From assembly GCF_016587375.1 (NCBI RefSeq), contig NZ_BNJG01000001.1, forward strand, positions 2,982,001 through 3,046,000: a stretch of 64,000 bases of DNA, read 5' to 3'. Origin of the DNA: Ktedonobacter robiniae. Its GTDB lineage: Bacteria > Chloroflexota > Ktedonobacteria > Ktedonobacterales > Ktedonobacteraceae. A program made the translations under genes and the position numbers. Each line of letters starts with the position of its first letter. The first letter of the stretch is position 1. Under the pieces are notes generated by a model, which worked only from the letters and a program-made list of their open reading frames with translations, was not told where the DNA came from and made no database searches. Below, piece by piece: positions 16,497-26,480 of this stretch.

Positions 16497-17918
16497 GTGA
16501 GCACCAATCAATCTTTTCGTATTGTCCATAGTAATGATATTCATGGACGCATTGACGGTCTCGCCCGTATGGTGACCCTTGTGAAACAGCTCCGTGCTGA
16601 ATATGCCCCCTTTCCCGTGCTCTATCTTGATGGCGGAGATGTCGAGGACTCCTCCGTTCGTCTGAGCAACCTGACAAAAGGTCGAGCGATGCACCAGCTG
16701 CTGCACGTTGCTGGGTGCGACGCTGCAGCTGTGGGTAATGGTGGTATTTTGCATTATGGCTATCAGGTTCTTCCTGCCTATCGCGCAGCCTCTTGTTTCC
16801 CCCAGTTGCTCGCAAATCTTCGTTTGCCGGATGGCTCCATTCCCCCAGGAGGGCAAGCCACAGCTCTCCTCCAAGTTGGTGCAATACACCTGGGAATAAT
16901 CGGCCTTTCAGAGAATCTGCATCAATTCTATACAACCCTCTATGGAATGCAGGAGCGCTCTCCAGTGCCGCTTGTTCGCGAGTTGGCAACGCAACTTCGC
17001 CAGGAGGGGGCCGATTGTGTGATCCTCCTCTCACATATGGGTCTGGGAAATGATCGTATGCTGGCCGAGCAATTGCAAGACGAGATTCCCCTGATTATCG
17101 GCGCCCATACACATGATGTACTCATGGGAGGGGAGCATGTCGGTGATGTGTTCATTGTCCAGACGGGGGCATATGCACAATACCTTGGGTGCCTTGATCT
17201 GCACTGGGATGGATCTCGCCTCCAAATCAAACAGGTACAAATGCTGCCGATCACTGAGGCCCTCCCACCTGCCCCTGAGATATATGCAGAGGTGACGCGT
17301 ATCGAGGAAGAGATGGCTCAGACACAAAGCGAAGAGATGCGTGAGATACTGGCAGAACTTGCCGAGCCGCTCACCTTTGCCGAGGATCGCGAATGTGGGA
17401 CGGCAAATCTCATGGCAGATATGTTACGAGCACGCATGAACGCTGATGTCGCTGTCATCACGTCGGGGGCCGCCTTCTCCGCTCCACTTGATGCAGGTCC
17501 TCTCACACGTGAGCGTCTCTACGAAGTCTGCTCCTCTCCTGCCAACCCGGGTGTGGTTACGATGACAGGAGTGCAATTAAGTACCATGATTGCCTATGGC
17601 GTGAATCCAGAGACGGCTGCTCGGCGTCCACGTCCGTTCCATGGACAGGTACAGGGATTCCTTCATCTCAGTGGCGCAACCATAGAGAAGGGAACGATCC
17701 TGGTCGCCGGTGCGCCACTCCATCTTAGTAAGACCTATCGTGTTGCTGGATCTGACTGGGAGCTTGGTCCATATGGCGGCTATGCCAAACCGGAGTGGAA
17801 TCTTCATCCCACCTATGAGATGCCAACCATTCTGCGCGAAGCTCTTGCGGACTACTTACGCAATCAGAAAACACCAATAACACTCCTCATGGGACGACTT
17901 GGGTCCCTACGTGACTGA
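16497..17918 (+). CDS. 5'-nucleotidase/UshA-like metallophosphoesterase, cytosolic
   Basis: 473 residues, GTG start with AAAGGA upstream. The N-terminal metallophosphatase has 'IVHSNDIHGR' (metal ligands D, H), 'DGGDVEDSS', 'GNGG' and 'GAHTHDVL' motifs. The C-terminal 5'-nucleotidase domain begins near residue 290 ('ECGTANLMADMLRARMNADVAVI'). The family GNHE box reads 'VGNGGILH', with Gly-Gly in place of His-Glu, which may lower activity. No signal peptide is seen, unlike most UshA proteins. It cleaves nucleotide or sugar phosphates; the substrate is unknown. Confidence 0.8.
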   Translation: MSTNQSFRIVHSNDIHGRIDGLARMVTLVKQLRAEYAPFPVLYLDGGDVEDSSVRLSNLTKGRAMHQLLHVAGCDAAAVGNGGILHYGYQVLPAYRAASCFPQLLANLRLPDGSIPPGGQATALLQVGAIHLGIIGLSENLHQFYTTLYGMQERSPVPLVRELATQLRQEGADCVILLSHMGLGNDRMLAEQLQDEIPLIIGAHTHDVLMGGEHVGDVFIVQTGAYAQYLGCLDLHWDGSRLQIKQVQMLPITEALPPAPEIYAEVTRIEEEMAQTQSEEMREILAELAEPLTFAEDRECGTANLMADMLRARMNADVAVITSGAAFSAPLDAGPLTRERLYEVCSSPANPGVVTMTGVQLSTMIAYGVNPETAARRPRPFHGQVQGFLHLSGATIEKGTILVAGAPLHLSKTYRVAGSDWELGPYGGYAKPEWNLHPTYEMPTILREALADYLRNQKTPITLLMGRLGSLRD

Positions 17919-18301
17919 AAGGGCACCTTCTGAGAAGTAGTGAGGGGGGGATACATCTTTTTGCATCAGGCAATGGTGCATGTGAGGGATCAGCTAAGGC
18001 GATGTGCCGCCCACTCTCTACCCCAGAGCAGCACATGCTGCTTCATCGAGAGAAGTGTATCAGAAATCTGAAACGCTGTTCAAACAAGCGAACTCCCTAA
18101 TTGCTTTAGAAGAGCCGTCATTTTTGACGGCTACGCCGATATTTTATTCTGCCTGATTGTTGAAACATTCATTAGCGCTGAAAACGTGAAAAATCCTAGC
18201 TGGCGTGTCAAATATTGACGCTGGTGAACGACTGGGGCATAATATGAGCCGTGTTGAAGTGAAGAAACATTCATAGAGAAGAAGCGACCAGGTACGGAAA
18301 T
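17919..18301. other. Intergenic region before mnmG with a small hairpin
   Basis: Contains the 8-bp hairpin AGCCGTCA-TTTT-TGACGGCT (18113-18132), possibly the terminator of the phosphoesterase gene, and the region upstream of mnmG. No gene seen. Confidence 0.45.
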
Positions 18302-20362
18302 ATGACTAACACTGGAGAGAGCTTGCACACATCCTCTGAGCCGCGTGTGCACGGCTATTATGATGTTATCGTTGTGGGCGCGGGACACGCGGGCTGCGAG
18401 TCCGCGCTGGCCAGCGCGCGCATGGGACTCAAGACCCTATTGCTCACGATGAATCTGGATAGCGTGGCCTTGATGCCCTGTAACCCTTCTATGGGTGGAC
18501 CGGCCAAGGGACACCTGATCAAGGAGATTGATGCCCTTGGCGGCGAGATCGGGCGCAATACCGACCGCACCTTTATCCAGATGCGCCTGCTAAATACCAG
18601 TAAGGGGCCAGCGGTTCAGGCCTTGCGCGCGCAGTGTGATAAGCAAGCCTACCGCCTGGCGATGAAGTTTGTGCTGGAGAGCCAGCCAAATCTCGATCTA
18701 CGGCAGGCGACGATCTTGCGCTTGCTGAGCACGCAGCGCGAGGATGGGCGGCATGTGATGCATGGTGTGGTGACCAGCAACGGTTGGGAGTATCATGCGC
18801 GCTCAGTGGTGATGACGACGGGCACATTTATTAATGGTCGCCTGGTGGTTGGCGAGAAGACGCAGCCAGGCGGGCGCGCCGGCGAAGGTCCGGCGCTAGG
18901 TATCTCCGATTCGCTGCGTGCACTGGGCCTGGAGATGCGGCGTTTTAAGACGGGTACGCCCCCGCGTATCGATGCACGCACAATAGATTTCGGCAAGACG
19001 GAGCGCCAGCCTGGAAGTACTGTCCCGCTCTATTTTTCGCAGGATACAGAGGCGCGCGAGGATATCCAGGTACCCGGTGGGAAGCCAAACTCGGTCTACC
19101 CTGTGCTGGAGGAGGACCTGCGCGGCTGGCGTCCGCAGTTGCCTTGCTACCTGGTGCGGACAACCGAGCGCACCCATCAGATTATTCGTGATAACCTGCA
19201 TCGTTCTCCCCTCTATACTGGCATCATCGAAGGGGTTGGGCCGCGCTACTGCCCCTCTATTGAGGATAAGATTGTGCGCTTCGCCGACAAGGTCTCGCAC
19301 CAGATCTTTCTGGAACCAGAGGGCTGGCGTACGGGCGAGGTCTATGTCCAGGGCATGAATACCAGCCTCCCCGAGGATGTGCAGCTGGAGATGCTGCGCA
19401 GCATTCCCGCGCTGGCGAAGGCGGAGATCATGCGTGTTGGCTATGCCGTCGAGTATGACTATGTCTTGCCCACACAGCTCTTCCCTACGATGGAGACCAA
19501 GCCCGCAGCGGGCCTCTTCCTGGCGGGCCAGATCAACGGTACCTCCGGCTATGAGGAGGCCGCGGCTCAGGGCATCATGGCGGGCATTAATGCAGCCCTC
19601 TATGCGCGTGGCGAGGATGGCTTTGTGCTGGGGCGACATGAAGCCTACATCGGTGTCTTGATCGACGACCTGGTGACGCGTCCCATGAGCGAGCCCTATC
19701 GCCTGCATACCTCGCGAGCTGAGCATCGGCTCTTGCTGCGCCCTGAGAGCGCTGATCTGCGCCTGGGCGATCATGCCTATCGCTTGGGCATGATTGGAGA
19801 TGAGCGCTATGAGCAGGTAGTGCGTAAGCGAGAGGCCATCCAGAGTACCCTGGAGGTGTTGGAGGGCGTGAGCTTTACCTCCTCAAGGGTTACAGAGCAG
19901 CACGCCGAGACGCTGGGAATTGCCCCGCTGGGACAGAAGATGTCCGCGAAAGAGCTATTGCGGCGCCCAGCCGTGAAGTACTTCCAGGTCGCTCAACTCT
20001 CGCAACGTATGGTTGAAGAGCACACAAACATGGATGGCGCGGAGTCTACATCCAGGATCTTTATGGAACTGACCGACCTGCCGGAGGATACTGCTGAAGA
20101 GGTTGAGCTCCAAGTCAAGTATGAGAACTATGTGCGCAAGCAGGAGCAATTGGTGCGCCGCACCTCGCGCCTGGAAGAGATGCGTATTCCGGAGAACCTG
20201 GATTACCGCGATGTGCAGCACCTGCGTACGGAGGCGCGCCAGAAGCTGCTTAAGACGCAGCCACGCACGGTTGGGCAGGCCTCACGCGTAGAGGGAGTAA
20301 CCCCCGCGGATATAGCCATTTTGATGGTGTATATCCAGAAAGTACGGGCTTTAAGGCTGTAA
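18302..20362 (+). CDS. mnmG: tRNA uridine-5-carboxymethylaminomethyl modification enzyme MnmG (GidA)
   Basis: 686 residues. The FAD-binding '[21 protein letters not shown]' is near the N-terminus. Family blocks '[13 protein letters not shown]', '[25 protein letters not shown]', '[16 protein letters not shown]' and the C-terminal helical MnmE-binding region ('[21 protein letters not shown]') are all present. With MnmE it makes the cmnm5 group on U34 of several tRNAs. The protein is slightly longer than the usual ~630 residues because of the N-terminus. It stands alone here, with no rsmG or mnmE beside it. Confidence 0.97.
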   Translation: MTNTGESLHTSSEPRVHGYYDVIVVGAGHAGCESALASARMGLKTLLLTMNLDSVALMPCNPSMGGPAKGHLIKEIDALGGEIGRNTDRTFIQMRLLNTSKGPAVQALRAQCDKQAYRLAMKFVLESQPNLDLRQATILRLLSTQREDGRHVMHGVVTSNGWEYHARSVVMTTGTFINGRLVVGEKTQPGGRAGEGPALGISDSLRALGLEMRRFKTGTPPRIDARTIDFGKTERQPGSTVPLYFSQDTEAREDIQVPGGKPNSVYPVLEEDLRGWRPQLPCYLVRTTERTHQIIRDNLHRSPLYTGIIEGVGPRYCPSIEDKIVRFADKVSHQIFLEPEGWRTGEVYVQGMNTSLPEDVQLEMLRSIPALAKAEIMRVGYAVEYDYVLPTQLFPTMETKPAAGLFLAGQINGTSGYEEAAAQGIMAGINAALYARGEDGFVLGRHEAYIGVLIDDLVTRPMSEPYRLHTSRAEHRLLLRPESADLRLGDHAYRLGMIGDERYEQVVRKREAIQSTLEVLEGVSFTSSRVTEQHAETLGIAPLGQKMSAKELLRRPAVKYFQVAQLSQRMVEEHTNMDGAESTSRIFMELTDLPEDTAEEVELQVKYENYVRKQEQLVRRTSRLEEMRIPENLDYRDVQHLRTEARQKLLKTQPRTVGQASRVEGVTPADIAILMVYIQKVRALRL

Positions 20363-20430
20363 TCTTGACATAAACCTATAGTACTGTGTACCATACACAG
20401 GCATAGGGGTTATAAAATACTAGTAAGAAG

Positions 20431-20481
20431 AAAAAGCAGTAACATTAAACATTCTCCTCGAGTGGTGGTACTGCTTTTTTT
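20431..20481 (+). terminator. Terminator of mnmG
   Basis: AAAAAGCAGTA pairs with TACTGCTTTTT, with a long loop and a T7 tail. Confidence 0.8.
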
Positions 20482-20587
20482 CAGCAACCATGTTGGGGAG
20501 ATCGCTGATGGAAGGGAGTAGCGACGTTATACCCACGCTCATAAGCGCAGACTACCCAATGGTTAACCTGGTTCACATGGGGTAAAT

Positions 20588-20612
20588 GGCAATTACATGA
20601 TAGGTAATTGCC
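20588..20612. promoter_or_regulatory. Inverted repeat upstream of the response regulator
   Basis: Perfect 9-bp arms GGCAATTAC/GTAATTGCC with spacer ATGATAG, 80 bases before the GTG start. It could be an operator for the regulator; this is not shown. The rest of 20482-20693 holds no gene. Confidence 0.45.
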
Positions 20613-20693
20613 TATATGTTAGATGGACATTGGGAAGTGCCCACAGCCCACAGCAGTGTGCACGGCAACCTGAAAGACAGGAGAGGGAAGACT

Positions 20694-21377
20694 GTGTACA
20701 TTCTCGTCGTAGATGACGACCGCTTTGCCAATACGCTGGTGCAATTTGTACTGAGCAAAGAGGGATACGAGGTAGAAACGGCGGATAACCCTCGCGGGGC
20801 CTTGCAAATGATTCAGAAGCGAGAACCGGACCTCTTGATTCTGGACGTCACGATGCCGTATATCAATGGTTTTGAGTTTTCCGCCAAGCTAAAGGCGGAA
20901 GGCTATGAGATCCCCCTTATTTTTATGACGGCCCAGGACACAATTGAGGCAAAGCTCCAGGGGTTCAACATTGGCGCGGATGATTACATCTGCAAACCTT
21001 ACAATCACCAGGAACTGGTCGCGCGTGTACAGGCCGTTTTGCGCCGGATCAAAAAGAGTGGCAAAACGGGCAACCAGAGTATCCGCGGCGGGCAGATAGA
21101 GCTCTTCCCGGCCGAGCTGAAAGTCGCCGTAACGGGGAAGCAGCCCGTTACCCTGACTCCCACCGAGATGCATGTTTTGCGTGTTTTGATGCATAGCGCG
21201 GGCCAGGTGGTGAATAGAGATCAATTATTGGCTGAGGTCTGGAACGATAACGAGAACAACAGCAATATCGTCGATGTCTACATCCGTCGCTTGCGCGTCA
21301 AGCTGGAGGACGATCCAGACAAGCCACTCTACATTCTCTCAGTGCGTGGCGTTGGCTATAAGTTTGTAGGCAAGTAA
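20694..21377 (+). CDS. OmpR/PhoB-family response regulator
   Basis: 228 residues from GTG 20694, which has GGAGAGGGAAG just upstream; the frame is open earlier but not convincing. The receiver domain has the acidic pair 'VVDDDR', the phospho-acceptor Asp in 'LLILDVTMPYINGFEF', Thr in 'FMTAQD' and Lys in 'DDYICKPYN'. The C-terminal winged helix is typical ('VTLTPTEMHVLRVLMHSAGQVVNRDQLL'...'VRGVGYKF'). It is followed 93 bases later by a histidine kinase on the same strand, surely its partner. Confidence 0.93.
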   Translation: MYILVVDDDRFANTLVQFVLSKEGYEVETADNPRGALQMIQKREPDLLILDVTMPYINGFEFSAKLKAEGYEIPLIFMTAQDTIEAKLQGFNIGADDYICKPYNHQELVARVQAVLRRIKKSGKTGNQSIRGGQIELFPAELKVAVTGKQPVTLTPTEMHVLRVLMHSAGQVVNRDQLLAEVWNDNENNSNIVDVYIRRLRVKLEDDPDKPLYILSVRGVGYKFVGK

Positions 21378-21470
21378 AGATGTAGGGATGTGCTCATTTC
21401 TTTCGCGTTCGAGTGAAGGGGAGCTGGCTTAAACAAGAACGTGAAGACATTGGAAATGTAGGGGGTCAGG

Positions 21471-22694
21471 GTGCGGAAAGATATGTCACAAGAAGGGTCA
21501 GGAACGCATCGAGAAGAGGAGACATATGACCTGGCGGTCGTGTCGCCTCGCCGGGGGCGCCGCAAGCGTGATGAGGCGGTGCCGTTAGAGCGCGAGCTGG
21601 TGCTTACGTCTTTTATGACGCACAGCCCGGACGCGCTACTAGTTCTGGATAAAGACTTTTGCCTGCGCGACAGCAATCCAGCGGCCAGGGAGATGTTGCG
21701 CTTACCTGGAGGCAAGCCGGGGACGCTGTGGAAATGTCGCGAAATGTTACGCTGCAAGAACCTGAACCGTATGGAGCTGTGTGGAACTTCGAGCTGTCCC
21801 CTGACGCGGGTCCTGCAACAGGATGAGTCGCTGCAGAACGAAGAACTGCTGGTCGGGGCAAAGGAGGAGATTTTTTGCGAGGTCTCCACCAGTGTAACTC
21901 CTATTCGTATAGCCGAACAGCCGTACGCAGTTTTGGCTCTGCGCGACCTCTCGGCCCTCAAGGTGGCGAACCAGGTGCGCTCGAATTTTGTCTCAATGGT
22001 TTCACATGAGCTGCGCACACCCTTAAACTCGGTCCACGGCTTTATTGAGCTTCTCTGGCAGGGGCATATGGGCGAATTGAATGATGAGCAGCGCCTCTAC
22101 CTGGGATACGCTCAAGAGGGGGTGCAGCAGCTTATCTCAATCGTCGAAGACATTTTGTTTATGACGCGCTCGGACCTGGGGCAGTTTGAAACTAAGCAGC
22201 AAGGCGTACAGTTGCTAGAGCTGGTTCGCCTGGTGGCGCAGAGCTTACAGCCGCAGGCGCTGAAGGCGGGGGTTGCGTTCGTCCTGGAGATTGCGCCCGA
22301 GACCCCCCTCTTGTATGTTGATCCACAGCGCATCAAGCAAGTCTTAAATAACCTGATCTCCAATGCCATTAAATATACGCCACCCGGTGGCTCGGTGACT
22401 ATTACAGCCAGCGTGCATGATGCACACTTTCAGATGATCAGTGTCACCGACACCGGCTATGGTATTCAGGTTGAGGATCGCCCACATATTTTTGAGCGCT
22501 TCTACCAATCCAACCATAGCCAGCAATCGAAAATGGGTGGGTATGGCCTGGGCCTCTCAATCGCCAGGTTGATCGTAGAGCAGCATGGTGGCACCATCAG
22601 CTTTGATACCGTGGTAGGCAAAGGTTCGTCTTTCTACTTCACACTGCCCATCCTGGAAGGGGCAAAGCGCCAGAAGGCCGCGAGCCGAGAGTAG
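21471..22694 (+). CDS. Soluble sensor histidine kinase with a Cys-rich PAS domain
   Basis: 407 residues. There are no membrane helices. A PAS domain (about 45-160) contains a cluster of five Cys ('WKCREMLRCKNLNRMELC' and 'SSCPL'). HisKA follows with the H-box 'SHELRTPLNSVHG', then HATPase with 'NNLISNAIKYTPPG', 'DTGYGI' and 'GGYGLGLSIARLIVEQHGG'. The Cys set suggests redox or metal/iron-sulfur sensing. GTG 21471 has GGGGG upstream; ATG 21483 is possible. It forms a two-component pair with the preceding regulator. Confidence 0.92.
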   Translation: MRKDMSQEGSGTHREEETYDLAVVSPRRGRRKRDEAVPLERELVLTSFMTHSPDALLVLDKDFCLRDSNPAAREMLRLPGGKPGTLWKCREMLRCKNLNRMELCGTSSCPLTRVLQQDESLQNEELLVGAKEEIFCEVSTSVTPIRIAEQPYAVLALRDLSALKVANQVRSNFVSMVSHELRTPLNSVHGFIELLWQGHMGELNDEQRLYLGYAQEGVQQLISIVEDILFMTRSDLGQFETKQQGVQLLELVRLVAQSLQPQALKAGVAFVLEIAPETPLLYVDPQRIKQVLNNLISNAIKYTPPGGSVTITASVHDAHFQMISVTDTGYGIQVEDRPHIFERFYQSNHSQQSKMGGYGLGLSIARLIVEQHGGTISFDTVVGKGSSFYFTLPILEGAKRQKAASRE

Positions 22695-22745
22695 GTATTT
22701 TTTGTACATTTGTGGCCACGCGTCTACATATCACGTCGCCACTTA

Positions 22746-23453
22746 CTATGACCACAGGGTAGGTTGCTCAGGCGCTTCTGGCTCGATCCAGGTTTTGTCT
22801 TTGGAGAGCTTATCGGCCTGGCGCGTTGGCTCCGGCAGACGGTAGCCTTTACTACAGGCCAGAACGTAGCGGATGCTGGTCTCCAGGCTAATGAGATGCC
22901 CTGGCGAGATAATCATGGGGTTAACACGTGTGCGCGTGCGCACCATGGCACCAATGACCTCCTTCTTATAGATAAGAGGAACCCAGGAGCCCGCCTCTTC
23001 GCCGAGAGCCTCTTTATCGTAGTGCCCAACCAGCAGCGACTTGGCGCAGCCGATGGTGGGGATATTGAGCCAGAGACCCAGGTGCGCGCCAATGCCGATG
23101 CGCCTGGGGTGAGCGATACCCTGACCATCTACCATGACCAGGTCGGGTTTCTGGCGTAGTTTGCGTATGGCGCCCAGGACGCTAGGCGCCTCGCGAAACG
23201 AGAGGAGACCCGGTACATAGGGCATTTGTATCGGCTCCTCGTAAATGTGCCGCTCCACAATCTCCAGGTCGGGGAAGGAGAGGAGCACCACGGCCGCCTG
23301 AGCCATATTATGCTCTTCGTGGATGGCCATATCAACTCCCGCGATGTAGCGTACCTCGCCTACCTGATCCTCCAGAATAATATGCTGCGCCAGTTCATGT
23401 TGCAGGGCGATTGCCGCCTCCGGGCTCAGATTCCATGGGTGCGGTATCTGCAT
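22746..23453 (-). CDS. nfi: Endonuclease V
   Basis: 235 residues. It has the metal-binding 'IAGVDMA' Asp, the 'YVPGLLSFREAP' Glu block and the 'DGQGIAHPRRIGIGAHLGL' block with the lesion-pocket residues. It nicks DNA (or RNA) one base 3' of inosine. GAAGGGAAAGG lies before ATG. The C-terminus is about 15 residues longer than usual. Confidence 0.95.
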   Translation of the reverse strand: MQIPHPWNLSPEAAIALQHELAQHIILEDQVGEVRYIAGVDMAIHEEHNMAQAAVVLLSFPDLEIVERHIYEEPIQMPYVPGLLSFREAPSVLGAIRKLRQKPDLVMVDGQGIAHPRRIGIGAHLGLWLNIPTIGCAKSLLVGHYDKEALGEEAGSWVPLIYKKEVIGAMVRTRTRVNPMIISPGHLISLETSIRYVLACSKGYRLPEPTRQADKLSKDKTWIEPEAPEQPTLWS

Positions 23454-23489
23454 ATGCCTTTCCCTTCTCTGCGTTGTGAATACTATGTG

Positions 23490-24248
23490 CTATCGGGCCT
23501 CGGCGATACAAATCAGGCGTGGACTTTCTAGCTGGTAAGGCGCCAGGTCATAGTCGCCATAGATATCCTTTACCTGAAAGCCTGCCTGCTCCAAAAGGAG
23601 TTCAATCTCTCCACGTTCGAAGAGGTAGTGATGTGTCGTGACGACCGTACGTTGAACGGGTCCGCCCTGGTGATGCTGATCATAAAAGTGTGTTAGCTCC
23701 AGCAGGTGACGATCATGCGAGGCGGCCGGGCTGACAAAGTGGGAGAGCCAGGTTTGGTCATCGGATTGCCAGGTTCCCTGGTGTAGCATTTGCCCGCTCA
23801 TACCCTCCATATAGCGCAGGTCGCCGTTGCTAATATCCAGAATGAAAGTGCCACCGACCGAGAGATGGGCACGAATGGCGGCCAGGGCCTGTTTCTGCTG
23901 GACGCGTGATGTAATGTGTGCAAAGGAGCCAAGCGCGATAAAGGCCAGGCGATATTTCTGCTCCAGCTGCAGAGTGCAGACATCTTGCTGTACCAGGGTA
24001 CAGTGTTTGCTGAGACCAGCGTCATCTAATGCCTGGCGTGCGAGGTCCAACATTTGCGCTGAGGTATCGACGCCCGTAACCTCGTAGCCATCCTCGGACA
24101 GGGGAAGCAGGACGCGGCCACTGCCGCAGGCCAGCTCCAGAATCTTGCCGCCGCAGAGTTCAGCGAAGTTGCGATACATATCGAAATCTTCGCTGAACTG
24201 AGCGTGTTCGGCATCATAAAAAGGCGCGATCAGGTCGTAGTTATTCAT
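23490..24248 (-). CDS. Class I SAM-dependent methyltransferase
   Basis: 252 residues from ATG 24248 (a 25-codon upstream extension lies in a repeat and is rejected). The SAM site is 'KILELACGSGRVLLPLSEDGYEVTGVD', with the second motif 'YRLAFIALGSFAHI'. It resembles the methyltransferase-25 (small-molecule) group. It is downstream of the proline-rich membrane protein on the same strand, separated by a family A repeat. The substrate is unknown. Confidence 0.8.
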   Translation of the reverse strand: MNNYDLIAPFYDAEHAQFSEDFDMYRNFAELCGGKILELACGSGRVLLPLSEDGYEVTGVDTSAQMLDLARQALDDAGLSKHCTLVQQDVCTLQLEQKYRLAFIALGSFAHITSRVQQKQALAAIRAHLSVGGTFILDISNGDLRYMEGMSGQMLHQGTWQSDDQTWLSHFVSPAASHDRHLLELTHFYDQHHQGGPVQRTVVTTHHYLFERGEIELLLEQAGFQVKDIYGDYDLAPYQLESPRLICIAEAR

Positions 24249-24269
24249 TGTGTGAAAACCCTTGTACTT

Positions 24270-24372
24270 CTTCTCCGAACACCCTGCGCACGCCTGTCCC
24301 CGAATGGGGGAAGCGCTAGACACGCCAGTGGCGCGCGCCCCCGAATGGGCGTTGGGTTTCGGAATAAGATCT
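24270..24372 (+). repeat. Palindromic repeat family A, copy 3 (long form)
   Basis: Ends match the other copies (TCCGAACACCC ... TTTCGGAATAAGATCT). The inside is duplicated, with two CCCCGAATGGG cores separated by AAGCGCTAGACACG. Copy 4 at 32708 has the same long structure. It lies 21 bases before the methyltransferase start. Confidence 0.85.
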
Positions 24373-24389
24373 TAGGGCGGGGAGAGATG

Positions 24390-25076
24390 CTAGATGCCAT
24401 CGGCCTCCACAATCTTCCAACTGCCATTTATCTTATTAAGCGTGAGGTGAACAACGTACACTTTGTTAGTACGTGTGACCGTTACCGCAATTTTCGCGAC
24501 GGTATTGTTCAATGATACCAGACGGGGGTTGCTACTTTCAATGCTTCCCAGCTGTTGATCGGCGCTTTGTGCGGCACTTGTAAAGGTCTCTTCGTCTGAA
24601 ATCTGAGTTGTGCTCCCATCATCTTGCGTGATAGAGAAGCTCGCATCTGGCGATACATAGGTATAGGCCTTAGTATAGTCCATTGTCTGCAATGATTGAT
24701 AGTAGAGGGTGACCCTGGCCGGTGCCTGTACGGTGTCAGACTGGACCAGGCTGATACCCAGGTAGCCAATGACGCCACAGATACCACATCCCAGGAGGGT
24801 CACACCTCCCAGCACGCCCAGCGTAATCCAGAGCCACAGCAGCGACGACTTCTTGCGTGGCGGCGGCATAACCGGGTAGGGATAGGGTGGCATGCCTGGA
24901 GCCGGGAATGGACCCGCCGGTGGCATCGCGGGTTGTGGGTAGGGATAGCCCTGGTAGGCAGAGGGTGGGGCCTGATACTGCCCAGAGGGAATATGTGACG
25001 GCGTGGCTTGCGCAGGCGTTGTAGATGGTAGAGGTATATCAGTGGACAAGGTTGGCTCATTGGGATCAAAGGACAT
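24390..25076 (-). CDS. Proline-rich, membrane-anchored protein with DUF4878-like domain
   Basis: 228 residues from ATG 25076 (GGGAG upstream). Residues 1-85 are a Pro/Tyr/Gln-rich cytoplasmic stretch with repeated 'P-Y-P' motifs. One membrane helix lies at about 90-118 (with several Cys and Gly). The outer C-terminal part has a cystatin-like pattern seen in DUF4878-type lipoproteins ('YYQSLQTMDYTKAYTYVSPD' ... 'GSWKIVEADG'). No function is known. Confidence 0.65.
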   Translation of the reverse strand: MSFDPNEPTLSTDIPLPSTTPAQATPSHIPSGQYQAPPSAYQGYPYPQPAMPPAGPFPAPGMPPYPYPVMPPPRKKSSLLWLWITLGVLGGVTLLGCGICGVIGYLGISLVQSDTVQAPARVTLYYQSLQTMDYTKAYTYVSPDASFSITQDDGSTTQISDEETFTSAAQSADQQLGSIESSNPRLVSLNNTVAKIAVTVTRTNKVYVVHLTLNKINGSWKIVEADGI

Positions 25077-25210
25077 AGAAATACTCCCTTTTCTTATAGT
25101 GGGATGTGCTGTGTCGAACGCGGAAATGGAAATATATGCTCTATTGAAGTGCATGCATGTAGAGACAGTATAGTCAGGTGCAGCCAAATTTACAAGCATC
25201 AAGCGGGCTG

Positions 25211-25417
25211 GCGTCAATGTTTTGCAAGGGCGTTTCCAATCCCATAGGCGCCCGATTTATCGCGTGCAAGGCGATGTATCGCACGAATACAGCATATGGG
25301 GTGCCGTTCCAGAACGCTCTGATGCCCTCGGGCAAGCCGCGCCACACCATCTCATCGGTCGCGACTCTATATTCGTGCGATACATCGCCTTGCACGCGAT
25401 AAATCGGGCGCCTATGG
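25211..25417. mobile_element. MITE-like repeat family B, copy 1
   Basis: 48-bp perfect inverted repeats at 25242-25289 and 25370-25417 flank an 80-base centre. The left outer end (GCGTCAAT) matches the other copies; the right outer end is missing. Copies 2 and 3 are at 47294-47537 and 55962-56180. There is no reading frame of note; a non-autonomous element or large hairpin repeat. Confidence 0.8.
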
Positions 25418-25478
25418 TTCCCGTGCAAAACTTTGAATTACACTCGCTTCAAACAAACTGGCAGGAGGAAAAGATCAC

Positions 25479-26480
25479 ATGCGCGCGTTAGTGTATGGAG
25501 CGCAAGGCCTGGCCTTAGAACATAACTACCCACAGCCGCAGCCTGGAGAGGGCGAGGCACTGATCCGGGTTGTGCAGGCGGGCATTTGCAATACAGACCT
25601 GGAGATTACGCGAGGGTATAAAGGCTTTCAGGGAGCGCTGGGGCATGAGTTTGTCGGGGTGGTCGAGACGATCCAGGGGCTTGACACACGCGCGCAATAT
25701 AGCCATCTGCTGGGTCAGCGCGTAGTTGGTGAGATCAATATTCCCTGCCGTGGCGCGCAGTGCTGGTATTGCCGCCAGGGGATATACTCGCATTGCCCTC
25801 GACGAGCAGCGCTGGGTATTGTGGGCCGGGATGGCGCCTTTGCCGACTATCTCACCCTGCCCGTTGAGAATCTGCACCTGGTACCCGACGAGATCAGCGA
25901 CGAGGAGGCGGTCTTTGTGGAGCCGCTCGCGGCAAATTTTGAGATGCTGGAGCAAGTGCATATCACGCCCGGTATGCGCATGCTGGTACTTGGCGATGGC
26001 AAGATGGGGCAACTGGCGGGCCAGGTCCTGGCTCTGAGCGGGGGCCAGGTCTGGATGGTAGGAAAACACGAGGAGAAGCTGGCCCTTGCGCGTAAGCGAG
26101 GCATTACAACGCTCACCGTAGCCGAGGCCGAACGCCTGGTGCAGGAGGGCGAGCGCCTCGATCTGCTGGTGGAGTGTACTGGCTCGGAACAGGGCCTGGA
26201 CATGGCTTTACGCCTGGTGCGGCCACGAGGAACCGTTGTACTCAAGAGTACTGTTGCGGAGAAAGGCGCGCTGGATCTCTCCCGTATCGTCGTTAACGAG
26301 ATACGCGTGCAGGGATCACGCTGTGGACCCTTTGAGCCAGCCCTGCGAGCCTTGCACCAGAAGCGCATAGATGTTGGACCTCTTATCAGCGCGCGTTACA
26401 CTTTAGAGAACGCCGAAGAGGCCTTTCGCCAGGCTGAGCAGAAAGGTATGCTCAAGGTTCTGGTAGAGATCCCCCTCTAA
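25479..26480 (+). CDS. Zinc-dependent alcohol/sorbitol-type dehydrogenase (MDR family)
   Basis: 333 residues with GGAGG upstream. The catalytic zinc region 'GICNTDLEI' and 'GHEFVGVV' and the structural zinc Cys set ('PCRGAQCWYCRQGIYSHC') are intact. The NAD(P) site is 'MLVLGDGKMGQLAGQVLAL', where a G-D-G replaces the more usual G-x-G-x-x-G start. It oxidises an alcohol or polyol; the substrate cannot be told. It is followed by a very strong terminator. Confidence 0.85.
   Translation: MRALVYGAQGLALEHNYPQPQPGEGEALIRVVQAGICNTDLEITRGYKGFQGALGHEFVGVVETIQGLDTRAQYSHLLGQRVVGEINIPCRGAQCWYCRQGIYSHCPRRAALGIVGRDGAFADYLTLPVENLHLVPDEISDEEAVFVEPLAANFEMLEQVHITPGMRMLVLGDGKMGQLAGQVLALSGGQVWMVGKHEEKLALARKRGITTLTVAEAERLVQEGERLDLLVECTGSEQGLDMALRLVRPRGTVVLKSTVAEKGALDLSRIVVNEIRVQGSRCGPFEPALRALHQKRIDVGPLISARYTLENAEEAFRQAEQKGMLKVLVEIPL

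Noticed and set aside
25211..25417. CRISPR-like repeats from recurring CGATTTATCGCG motifs
   Set aside because: The repeats are inverted arms of a MITE-like element, not direct repeats with spacers; no cas genes.
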